From assembly GCA_026419775.2 (NCBI GenBank), contig JAOPGA020001476.1, positions 1 through 20,618 of the forward strand: a DNA stretch of 20,618 nucleotides, written 5' to 3'. The position numbers and the translations under genes were made by a program. Of this stretch, positions 9,422 through 18,229 are shown in pieces. Below the pieces are notes generated by a model. It did not search any database and had not been told where the DNA came from. It saw only the letters and a list, made by a program, of their open reading frames with translations. Source of the stretch: Acrasis kona. Its lineage: Eukaryota; Heterolobosea; Eutetramitea; Acrasida; Acrasidae. Positions within the stretch are counted from its first letter, which is position 1, and each line of letters opens with the position of its first letter.

Positions 9422-10781
9422 ATGATCAAAAACACCATCATCATGTTGTGCTATGCGGCATTATTTGCCGTACAAGTTCAATCTGCTTCCACCAACCCTC
9501 CTTGTTGGACCTGTCCCTCTGGACTAATCCACGTAGGTCGACTGCTTCAATTACTTCTACTAACCCATTAAGTGGTACGATGCCGGAATTCCAACTGCTC
9601 CAGGAGGAGACCGTTGTGCTTGTGTTCCCACCAGCAACAGAGGTTGTTGGACTTGTCCTGCAGGACAAATTCACGTAAGTAAATTATTACATAAAGTAAT
9701 AACCCCACACAGTGGTTCGACGCTGGCCTCTCTACTGCTCCAGGAGGAGATCGTTGTGCCTGCGTACCAATGTCAACTCCAACCACTACTATTCCTAATT
9801 CTATTGTCGTCAAGAACAATAAGGATGTAAGCTTCTTCTCCTCGCCAGGAGGCACGTCCTGCACCCACTCCAAATCCTATGATCAAGTAGGACAGGGAAG
9901 ACCTTCAGTCATCTTCAGTTTCTCCTTAGATAGAATTGGAGCTTTAATTCCAGGAAGAACATTTGCATTATTAGACGTGAGATCAACAAAATGTGCAAAC
10001 TCAAATAGACTCTTATCTCTCTTGTCATCTGGTAATCCATCATACAATTTAGTAGAATCATCACCCAATGGACCATCAAACTACTGCGTCACCAACCTAC
10101 AGTCTTCATCAGTCGGAAATAGTACCTTCGCTCAAGATGGAAATGGATGCAGATTGTCAAGACAGTACGATGTCACTGGAGCAATATACGAAGCAAGGGG
10201 AGCAGGAAAGAATGAGGTCTCATTTATTTTATCCACCATTTTCATCTTCGACTCTACTAATCCAAACTTTTGCAACAGATTCTTGACTCCAAACGTATCA
10301 ACTTTCTACGACAACGACAATAACTGTGGTATTCTACTCAATGGCCGTGAAACTCCCCCAAGCTCCTTCTACTTGACATTGGTAAATACAGGATCTATCA
10401 CTCCATCGCCAACTTCCGGTCCTACAAGAACCCCATCTCCTAGTAGAACTCCCTCTCCAACTAGCCCCACTACTGGAGTGCCTTGCTGGACTTGCCCAAG
10501 TGGACAGATTCATGTAACTTGTACATTTTGCTTTCTTCTAACTTTATCATAGTGGTATGACGCTGGTATCCCAACTGCTCCAGGAGGTGATCGTTGTGCT
10601 TGTGTTCCTACTACTAACAGAGGCTGTTGGACTTGCCCTCCTGGTTTCATCCACGTAAAAACTATAACACGAGTTTACTAACTATACATAGTGGTTTGAC
10701 GCTGGTTTGTCTACTGCTCCGGGTGGAGATAGATGCGCTTGTGTGAGGAGAAGCCGTAGTTTGGCTGGTATGAAATTGTAG
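9422..10781 (+). CDS. Secreted Cys-rich protein with four CWTC...GGDRCACV modules (401 aa), unknown function
   Basis: Five exons: 9422-9532, 9573-9674, 9713-10513, 10553-10654 and 10692-10781; introns are 40, 38, 39 and 37 nt. Residues 1-22 are a typical signal peptide (hydrophobic IIMLCYAALFAVQV, then QSA). Four modules follow the pattern CWTCPxGxIHW[FY]DAG, then TAPGGDRCACV. Two lie at residues 28-90, then comes a ~210-residue central region with scattered Cys, a Thr/Pro/Ser linker (TPSPSRTPSPTSP), and two more modules to the end. Every module is cut by a phase-0 intron between His and Trp. Exons 2 and 4 are both 34 codons. Module 3 resembles 1 and module 4 resembles 2, so a two-module block was copied. 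The Cys pairs suggest disulfides in a small secreted fold. I do not recognise the module or the central region. AATAAA lies 5 bp after the stop. Confidence 0.88.
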
Positions 10782-10786
10782 AGTGC

Positions 10787-10792
10787 AATAAA
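10787..10792 (+). terminator. AATAAA poly(A) signal of the CWTC-module gene
   Basis: AATAAA begins 6 bp after the TAG stop at 10779-10781. The next gene converges, with its stop at 10949. Confidence 0.55.
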
Positions 10793-10947
10793 GTATTGGT
10801 TCCTCAGCACAGTTGTTCAGAACAACATTCTCATCTAAATCTCTGTAAACGTCTGTGTTATTATCCTTAATAGTTAGTTTGTAGCACAATACATGGTTCA
10901 TTGACATTAAAGAATAAAACAAGTTGTCCACTTTACAAAATTAACTT

Positions 10948-10953
10948 TTTATT
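10948..10953 (-). terminator. AATAAA overlapping the stop codon of the SDR-fold gene
   Basis: The last codons read GAC CAA TAA AAAG on the minus strand, so the TAA stop lies inside the AATAAA hexamer. Confidence 0.5.
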
Positions 10954-12889
10954 GGTCTTCATCGATCAAGTCAACCAACACCACTCTTGCATTCGATGGA
11001 AGTGAATACTTTTTAAAGATGGACTCCTTGTCTAATCTGATTTGTTCCAATTCCTCTACGGTACATGTCTTTAGTAATTCAATCTCCTTGTCCATCGCAT
11101 CGTGTACGATTTCGTCGGCAACTTCTGGACTTTCATCTGCAATCAAAACACCATCTTGAATTAAAATGTTGTCGTTTGATTCGACGGGTGGTAATACGAT
11201 TTTTTGATTTTTGATTTCTTCTTCTTGATGGGTCAATAATGTCAAGCGTGCATTGGCAGGTAGTTTGTACATGTCGGTGATGACGGCCTTATCGGCTTCG
11301 ACTACTAGTCTTTCCTCTTCGGTTAATGTCTTTAAAAGTAATTGTTCTTTGGTTGGTGGTTGTTCTTCGACCTTGACTGGTAGTGATGGCTTCTCTTCGA
11401 CTTTGACTGGTAGTGATGGCTTATGTTCATCGACTTTGACTGGTAGTGATGGTTTTTTTGGTTCTGCTGCTACACTTGTCTTCTTTTCAACAGGCTTTGG
11501 TTGTTCGACTTTTGGCTTTGGTTCCTCGTGTTTAGTAACTTTTTCTTGCTTCTTGACCGGTTCTTGTTGTTGTGGCTTCTTGACTTCTTTTTTTGGTTGT
11601 TCGACGTGTTTCTTTTCGACTGTTGGTTTTGGTTTGTAGGTGGCTGGGACACCAAAGTTTTCCAAAGGTAACAATTCTGGTCTGGGAGTTGATGTAATGG
11701 TGGTCCTCATCATGCTTGTTTCGTTCAAGATCTTATCTTGTTCCTCTTGTGTGAGTTCGTGATGTTCGTGATGTGGATGTGCTGCTGTTTGAATTTGTTT
11801 TGGTTGCGGTTTCTTTACTTTCTTGTTTTCATTCTTGGAAGCATCGATCATTACGTCTTGAATGGCACCTGCGACTGGTGATCTGTTGATGTACATTTGT
11901 GCAAGGTCCATGACTGGTAATGGTAAAAGTCCTGCGAACCACGAGAACAAATAAGCAGAGTTGGCCAAACTGATGAATGGAACGTCCCACAATAATCTAG
12001 TTTGAATGATTCCGACGGCTTCTCTGTCGGTGATTCCAATCAATTTTTCGACGAACGATCTCTTGTACCCGTGCATGGAAATGAATCCTGGTAAGATTAC
12101 ATTCACTCTGATTCCGTGGGTGGTGTTGACTCTTGCACGAAGTTCCGATCCGAAGAACATTAATTCTTTGAAGGAAAGACCTGTAAATCCAGATTTTAGT
12201 GTTTTCAGGAGGGCGGTTGGTGTGGTGACGACTACAATTTGTTGGGTAACCTTTGGTGATACCTTCTTTGTTTCTTCTAGGACGGGATGTAACATTTCGA
12301 ACGCTCCTGCTACGTTGACGTCGGAAACTTTCTCTGCGTAACTTCCACCATCAGTGTAGTGTGAGTTGGAAACGAACATGTTGATGACGCCATGCTTCTT
12401 GGTCATGTCCACGATCCAATTTGAGATTGCTTGTTTGTCGTTTGAGTTGATGATACCGACCTCGGTCTTGCTTCCTCTGTGTTGGAGGGAGGTAGCTAAG
12501 TCGTTCAACTCCTTTTCCACTTGTTTGTCGTCTTGTATGATGATTAGTGTTCCAGGTGAAGCATACTGCAAAGCAAGTGCACGACCTAGTCCTGTTGCTG
12601 CACCGGTGATTAGAATGGTTTTGTAGCTAAGATCTTTCCTGGGCTTTCCGAAAATGCTTGTGTTAAATTGGCTGATGACGAACAATATTGTGTACCAACC
12701 AATAATGATGGGTGCAAATATAAAAATAAGAATTGTTTTCATCGCTGCTACTAAAAGGTCTGTAACAGAGTGCTTCTGGAAAAATGCCAAAAGAACTTGT
12801 ATTTTCGATAATGCTCTCTCGTCCTTCTTCGAGATTTGTTCCAATGTGGCCTCTAGCTTAGGGGCGATTGTATCGTGTATAGCTTTCAT
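10949..12889 (-). CDS. Membrane-anchored SDR-fold protein, probably non-catalytic, with long Lys/Pro/Glu-rich tail (646 aa)
   Basis: A single exon from the ATG at 12887-12889. Residues 51-73 form a hydrophobic anchor. Residues ~88-350 are an SDR Rossmann fold: beta strand KTILITG, cofactor loop TGAATGLG (95-102) and NVAGAFEML, with the tetrad Asn kept at 192. The catalytic YxxxK Tyr is replaced: Lys241 is preceded four residues earlier by Gly237, and the usual NNAG is SNSH. This points to loss of dehydrogenase activity. From 355 on, a Lys/Pro/Glu-rich tail has a His-rich patch (HPHHEHHE) and three tandem copies of PSLPVKV. It ends with two copies of a ~40-residue module at 519-556 and 606-643, offset exactly 87, sharing LKT...EE...DK...LPxNAR. 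The SDR part resembles ER-membrane 17-beta-HSD-like proteins. The tail modules are unknown, perhaps protein-binding. Confidence 0.88.
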   Translation of the reverse strand: MKAIHDTIAPKLEATLEQISKKDERALSKIQVLLAFFQKHSVTDLLVAAMKTILIFIFAPIIIGWYTILFVISQFNTSIFGKPRKDLSYKTILITGAATGLGRALALQYASPGTLIIIQDDKQVEKELNDLATSLQHRGSKTEVGIINSNDKQAISNWIVDMTKKHGVINMFVSNSHYTDGGSYAEKVSDVNVAGAFEMLHPVLEETKKVSPKVTQQIVVVTTPTALLKTLKSGFTGLSFKELMFFGSELRARVNTTHGIRVNVILPGFISMHGYKRSFVEKLIGITDREAVGIIQTRLLWDVPFISLANSAYLFSWFAGLLPLPVMDLAQMYINRSPVAGAIQDVMIDASKNENKKVKKPQPKQIQTAAHPHHEHHELTQEEQDKILNETSMMRTTITSTPRPELLPLENFGVPATYKPKPTVEKKHVEQPKKEVKKPQQQEPVKKQEKVTKHEEPKPKVEQPKPVEKKTSVAAEPKKPSLPVKVDEHKPSLPVKVEEKPSLPVKVEEQPPTKEQLLLKTLTEEERLVVEADKAVITDMYKLPANARLTLLTHQEEEIKNQKIVLPPVESNDNILIQDGVLIADESPEVADEIVHDAMDKEIELLKTCTVEELEQIRLDKESIFKKYSLPSNARVVLVDLIDEDQ

Positions 12890-13204
12890 GTGTAGTTGTT
12901 GTGTTTATTGTTGAAAAGTTTGAAACTGAAAATCTATTAAAATAGCACTAATTTTACCATACGGAAATTTTATGTGTGAACTATTATTAGATCGAATATT
13001 CTCCCATTTATTTTCTCCTTTTCTACTAGCGCACAAAAACTAGTAATTATTTTCCACCCTAGTTAATTCTTTGCAGTTTTCTATAAGTTATTACAGCTTA
13101 TTGAGAACGAGGTGAAGGTAATATCACCAAAACATCCATGTCTTTAGTTGAGTTGAGGTAACTTGGCGCAAAAATTGAAGTTCTGAACTTAACTTCTGTA
13201 CTGT
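12890..13204. other. Divergent intergenic region between SDR-fold and disordered-protein genes
   Basis: About 315 bp, AT-rich, with no protein-like frame. It must contain both promoters, but I see no clear TATA box. Confidence 0.5.
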
Positions 13205-14347
13205 ATGAGTGAGGAATATCAAAATGTGCATAATGTTTCAGGACAATCTACATCAATTATATTAGACGAAGTGCATAAATCTCTTACTAAACAGCAGCTT
13301 TACAAGCAAAAGCCAAGAATCTCATCGAGCTCGTTACCATGGGAGAGTATTGATATTACGAAGTCTTTGAAAAAATCAAGCATAAATAATCAAATTTCTC
13401 AATCGCCCTCGACAATTTTTGATGACTATTCTTCCAGAGAGTTAAACATCTCAAAGACAATAGCAAGATCTACAGTTCCAATGTTCCTAGACAGTCATTC
13501 AGATTGTAGCGACATTAGAACAAATAATTTATCAAAGTCTATAATTGAAATATCATCTCCAATATCATTAAATGACGAAGACTCCGAGGGAGGAACATAT
13601 ACACTTCAGAGTCCCATAACAAATAAAAAAAGCAATTCTAGGCCGTCAAGCTCTAATGCATACACCACATCTGCAATATCAAGATCTAACGAGCCAAAAC
13701 CTGCCGCAACAACAAGAAGGAACTCTGAAGACCAAATTAATCATACAAGAAGTGTTCGCGATTCTTTAGACAAATATCAAGATGCAATTAGGGCAGTTCT
13801 GGGTGGTAGCAATGTAAAAAATAAGGTTGATTCAAAAAGCATCAAATCTGTAGATACAAAAAATACACTAATCGATAATACTGCTCTTCCTCCTAAACCT
13901 AAGAAACCTATAAAATCAATTAATTCTACAGAACCCAAGGAGCTGATAAAAGAATTCCAACCTACTGAAAAGTTGAGGCAGGAGACCAATGCTGCAAAGA
14001 ATAGTTTTACTCCCCGATCGGATAAAAACCTCAATAATAATCCAGTGGAAGTAGATGGGATTTCGAAAAGAAGTAGTCTTAAAAGCCCTGCACCAATAGA
14101 TAATTTCGAGTCGAAAGATGTTGTATCCCGTAACAGAACGACAGACTCGACACCTAGGAAGAGTATACCAACTAAAGTGGTCAATTCACCACAAGTAAAA
14201 GAAATAAATTCGAGAAGAGAAAATAAAGGGTATTCCCCATTGATTCTTATGAATACACCACACAATTTAAAACAAAAGTCAGCAGAAAGGCCAACGGAAA
14301 AGTTAGCAGAAACAAAGAAATCTAATAGAATTTTTGTCATGAACTAA
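13205..14347 (+). CDS. Ser/Lys/Asn-rich, probably disordered protein (380 aa), unknown function
   Basis: A single uninterrupted exon from ATG to TAA with no predicted membrane segment or recognised domain. Composition is strongly Ser, Lys, Asn, Thr and Pro. There are runs such as SRPSSSNAYTTS and a Pro/Lys stretch ALPPKPKKPIKS near residue 227, which could be an SH3-type ligand. Many Ser/Thr-Pro sites (SPAP, DSTPRKS, FTPRS, NTPHN) suggest phosphorylation. A short predicted helix lies around SLDKYQDAIRAVLGG, near residue 190. This looks like a cytoskeletal or signalling adaptor, but that is inference. It lies head-to-tail 168 bp before the TMC gene. AATAAA at 14358-14363 sits 11 bp after the stop. 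Confidence 0.75.
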   Translation: MSEEYQNVHNVSGQSTSIILDEVHKSLTKQQLYKQKPRISSSSLPWESIDITKSLKKSSINNQISQSPSTIFDDYSSRELNISKTIARSTVPMFLDSHSDCSDIRTNNLSKSIIEISSPISLNDEDSEGGTYTLQSPITNKKSNSRPSSSNAYTTSAISRSNEPKPAATTRRNSEDQINHTRSVRDSLDKYQDAIRAVLGGSNVKNKVDSKSIKSVDTKNTLIDNTALPPKPKKPIKSINSTEPKELIKEFQPTEKLRQETNAAKNSFTPRSDKNLNNNPVEVDGISKRSSLKSPAPIDNFESKDVVSRNRTTDSTPRKSIPTKVVNSPQVKEINSRRENKGYSPLILMNTPHNLKQKSAERPTEKLAETKKSNRIFVMN

Positions 14348-14357
14348 TGTAAATTGA

Positions 14358-14363
14358 AATAAA
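14358..14363 (+). terminator. AATAAA poly(A) signal of the disordered-protein gene
   Basis: The hexamer lies 11 bp after the stop at 14345-14347 and leaves about 150 bp before the next start codon. Confidence 0.5.
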
Positions 14364-14515
14364 TGTAATTTATTACTCGTTATGTTGATCATAGTTGGTA
14401 ATGTCCACAGCTTGATTTGCCATTATCATCCCCATCATAAATATTTAGAAGTCTTATTTGACCAAGGAGTCCAATTTGAATTGTAACGCGGGACAACCTA
14501 GAACAGTAACGTTCT

Positions 14516-17500
14516 ATGGATGACAACTTTGAGAGGGCAGGGGTAAACAGGAAGTCGTCTAATTGGGATTTTGATGACTTGAATACAGATGATCTACATG
14601 GTATTGAAGAGAATGAGGAAGTACCCAATTCAAATCCAAATGGAACCTTCCTTATTGATGATGATCCTCAAGAAAGTAGGAAGGAGGACACGAAAGAAGA
14701 AGCTGGCCCCAAAAACGAGGGAGATGACCTCGCACCCATAACACCACCTAAAACACCCGAGCTCTCAAAAGCTCAAAAAAAACAAAGAGCTGAAGCTAAA
14801 AAAATTCTTGCCCTCAGAGAAGAAAAACGAAGGAAAAAAGAACAGGAAGCGGCGAAAGTGAAGGAGGTTGTAGAAAAACTAGCCGACAAAATCAAAGAAT
14901 CTAACGCGAAAAATCAGGAGCTTAAAAAGAAAGTGGAAGAGAAGGATTCTGTAATAAAACAAATGCAGAAGCTATATCTTACTGGTAAAGACTTGTTTGT
15001 CATTAAAAATATTAATTCAAATAGAAAGGGCGAAGAATAGGAATAATAAAACAAATAATGACGGGTTCTCACTGGAAATGTTGGACTCAGATATGAAGGA
15101 TATACTAAGGGATAATAGCGAAACAGTATGTCGCCATTGTAGCTCCACTTTTAATTTATTTTTTTAGAAAAATATAGAATTTAGAGACTCGGACTTTGAC
15201 CTTGGAGATCTTTTGAAGGATCAGGACATGAAGTGGTATGATGGAGCACTTCAGATAATAGCTAGGATAATAAGGGTTTTAAATAATATATGGGAAAGAT
15301 GGGCACCTTTAAAAAGAGATTGTGAGAGTAAGTTATTCTATACTTTATTGTACGTAACAATACATAACAGCTGTGGAGGCCCGTTACGGAGGAGGAATTG
15401 CTGCCTATTTCGAATTCTTCAGATGGCAAGCTCTTCTTGGATTGATGGCTTCTTCATTCATTTTCATGATTTATATACCTCATTTGACATTTCGGTTGTT
15501 GCAGGACAAGGCATTATATCTGGGAGAATCATTTGTTCCATATTATTTTATGTTCGAGTCATTCTCTTACAATTTAAAAATACTCCACCCCATTGGTGTA
15601 TTTTTGTATCTTAGTATGTGTGTAGTGGTGGTTATGATATGGGCTATTGGGCTTCTCTATAAATCACTAAATGTAACATCAAAACAAGTGCAGTTCAACG
15701 CAAGGGTAACTAATTTATTATTAAAATGGGAGATAACACTTACAGAATAAAGATTTGGAGAATAAGAAGTTCTCAAAGCTGATATTTACCTGCTGGGACA
15801 ACTCTGTGAAAGATGCTGATTCTGTAAAGGATAATGCGTTTTCCATTGTGTACGACATACGTGTACTTATTAACGAAAAAAAGCGTATCGAAGAAGCCAA
15901 GAAGCGTAACAGGGCTGACAACTTTTTCATTTTTGTGCGCAGGACGATAGTAAGTCTCGTTATAACAATATTGACTCACAAATACAGTCTAATTGTTTAA
16001 TTCTTTTACTTGTTGGTGTATCTTGGCTAGGGGTCATTTTGCTTACAGTACAAGAGACAACTATCGCTCAAAGTCTTATAAGTTACGATAATTCCATTGT
16101 TACTTTTCTCGCGGGAAACTTGGTACCCGTCGCAATAGGTATCATTAACGCTATAACTCCAATTATGGTTATAGCAATAACTGATTACGAGAAGGTTTGC
16201 ATCCTTTTACAATCTAAAGTTGACTAAAATGAAATAGTGGGAGAACCCAGGTACAAAGCTGAAGTTGATGGTAATTCGGTTTTACGTTCTTCGTATTGTG
16301 ATGGTTGGACTTTCTTTATTTAAAGTTATCACAATTATTCATCCCGAATGGATCGCCAATCCCACTGCTCTAGTAACCACTTCGACCAACTCTACAACAA
16401 ATTCTACAACAAATTCTACAACTACCGCTCTATCGAGAGACTTGTCTTACCAGGCTTTGTTCGGAAGTAAAATTCGTTATTTAAGCATTGTTGCCGACAC
16501 CATCGTGAGCAACGCAACATTATTGACAAACAAAACCACAAATTCAACCAACAGCACAACGAACAGCACAATATCGTCACTTTATCTAAACATACCCAAC
16601 AGCAACAAATGCGTCATGAACCAAGCTGCCATCTACCTATTCACTCTGGTATTGACCACAACGGTTTGGGAACTGATAGATCCCCTAACTGCCCTGCTCC
16701 AATACATTTACGTTAGAATCTTCAATCATCTAAAGAAGAGATCTAGCACAAAGTCAACCAAGGCACAAAAAACCAAAGGCTTCAAAAACAACAAGGTATT
16801 AGCCTACAACAAGGACGAACGGCTAGCACCAGTAATGCCCGCAGGAACCGTTCAACATGCCAAGTCAGTACCCACCACGGACAAGAGCAAGAGGAACGAC
16901 GCTGTCATGAACAAGATCAAGAACATGCTGGACGTGGAAATTGCTGAATTCGATACTCCACGTAGAATGATTTCGCTGATTTACTTTCAAAGTATCATGT
17001 GGATATGTTTACCATTTATTCCATTCGCTGTTGTTGTTTGTGCACTCATTAATTTGTTCTTGTTTAAGTACCAGAGGTTCTTCTTGTTCAGAGTGATGAG
17101 AAAGCCTAAGCAAGCTTTCTCAGCTATGGACACTGGTATCTTTTTTATCGCATTGTACTTGTTGACGTTTGGGTTTGCCATCATTAGCTTTTACTATCTC
17201 ATGAACGTGAATCAATTCAACGAATCACAATGTACTCTAGTGTCTAGTTCAGACAACACTGCATTGGGCATGTTGAGGGACTATATTACCACTTATAACA
17301 ATAACGCTCTTACTAATGTGTACAATCACATCATTACTAATTCTTTATTGGTCTGGATTATTGTGGTGATTGTGTATGGTGTATCTTATGCTAGAGAGAA
17401 GAGCACAAAAGCAATGAAGAATTATGCTAACATGTTGTTGGAGAGGCTCAATAAGGAGCAAAAGACTTTTGAAGACAAAATGACCAAATTGAAGGACGAA

Positions 17501-17545
17501 AATAGTACTTTGAAGAAGAGACTTGATTTTTCAAAGCAGGACTAA
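14516..17545 (+). CDS. Transmembrane channel-like (TMC) family protein (927 aa)
   Basis: Seven exons: 14516-14984, 15025-15125, 15168-15327, 15371-15705, 15746-15949, 15988-16194 and 16238-17545. Introns are 38-43 nt and all phases agree. Residues 1-~160 are cytoplasmic: an acidic start, then a Lys/Glu coiled coil (~95-150). The TMC core follows, with ARYGGGIAAYFEFFRWQ before membrane segment 1, then KFSKLIFTCWDNSV, YEKWENPGTKLKLMVIRFYVLR, and FDTPRRMISLIYFQSIMW before a later pair of segments. I count about ten hydrophobic segments. The loop after WIANPTALV holds many Asn-Ser-Thr repeats, so it is probably extracellular and heavily glycosylated. The usual CWETxVGQE motif is loosely kept as TTTVWELIDPL. 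The C-terminus is a coiled coil. TMC proteins are mechanosensitive channel subunits in animals; here the role is unknown but the family assignment is firm. Confidence 0.92.
16380..16580 (+). repeat. Asn-Ser-Thr-encoding microrepeats in the TMC extracellular loop
   Basis: Two clusters of tandem aac/aat-tct/agc-aca triplets encode repeated N-S-T-T, giving clustered N-glycosylation sequons in one loop between membrane segments. Synonymous codons vary between copies, so the protein pattern seems maintained rather than newly slipped. Confidence 0.7.
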
Positions 17546-17627
17546 ATTGTTGATGTGTATTGTTAATGTATGGATTGAGTGGAACGGTGTGTATTTTAGA
17601 GCGAAATGTCGATTATGTGTGAGTATT

Positions 17628-17633
17628 AATAAA
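17628..17633 (+). terminator. AATAAA poly(A) signal of the TMC gene
   Basis: Two overlapping AATAAA hexamers begin 83 bp after the stop codon, a longer 3' UTR than most genes here. Confidence 0.5.
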
Positions 17634-17743
17634 TAAAACCTTACAGCTAACAACAATCATCCTTCTCTTTTAAAAATAAAACTTGTTGAGCGGCTAAACT
17701 TTCTCCTTTTCTCCTATAAGGATAATTAACATCAACAACAAAC

Positions 17744-18089
17744 ATGAACGAACAAACGGAGTGCGACCATTCTCTGCAGTTACAGGAGTATCGTCAAAAG
17801 CACTTTGTTAAGAAGGAAAAAGAGGATTTCGTTCGCAATACCGCAGTAAGTAGCCACAAATGTGTTTATGACACCTGTATAGATGGTGATGTTTCTAGTG
17901 ACCAGTAAATACAGTACAAAAAGTAAACCTGCGGTGTTGACACAATTAAGAGTAGATGCCCCAAAAAAGAAGCACAAATACAGCTACTTTAAATGCGAAA
18001 AAATGGTTATTGAAAAAGAGAGACAACCAGGATCTTGGTTCACAAGCTTTGCCCAACAAACACCAAGAAGCGAAACTGTAAATACATAA
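17744..18089 (+). CDS. Small basic orphan protein (102 aa)
   Basis: Exon 1, 17744-17845, encodes MNEQTECDHSLQLQEYRQKH and a Lys-rich stretch (FVKKEKEDFVRNTA). A 37-nt GT-AG intron, 17846-17882, phase 0, joins exon 2 (17883-18089) to the TAA. The product is basic, with VDAPKKKHKYSYFKCEKMVI in the middle and a Ser/Thr-rich end. There is no signal peptide or membrane segment. A longer intron with acceptor near 17895 is possible and would drop a few residues. I recognise no family; a small nuclear or ribosome-associated protein would fit the charge, but that is a guess. The upstream pyrimidine-rich tract with CTATAAGG (about 17714) may be the core promoter. Confidence 0.55.
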
Positions 18090-18223
18090 TCTAACCTTTA
18101 AAAAACTCAATATTGTGATTTATGTTGAAGATCATTTTTTGGGCTACTTTTTATGGTTGAATAAGTAAATTCGTAACACAATCTCAATAACAGATCAGAA
18201 AACAAGTCAACTATTAAGTTCAG

Positions 18224-18229
18224 TTTATT
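18224..18229 (-). terminator. AATAAA overlapping the stop codon of the F-box-like gene
   Basis: The gene ends CCA AAA TAA ACT on the minus strand, so the stop codon lies in the AATAAA hexamer. The convergent orphan gene stops 135 bp away. Confidence 0.5.

Noticed and set aside
9568-9873. Minus-strand 101-aa frame
   Set aside because: Antisense to the CWTC-module exons, whose four consistent introns and signal peptide fix the plus strand.
10662-10931. Minus-strand 89-aa frame between convergent genes
   Set aside because: No ATG at its start, partly antisense to the last CWTC exons, the rest lies in 3' UTR.
11253-11639. Plus-strand Ser/Cys/Phe-rich 128-aa frame
   Set aside because: Shadow of the Lys/Pro/Glu-rich SDR tail on the opposite strand.
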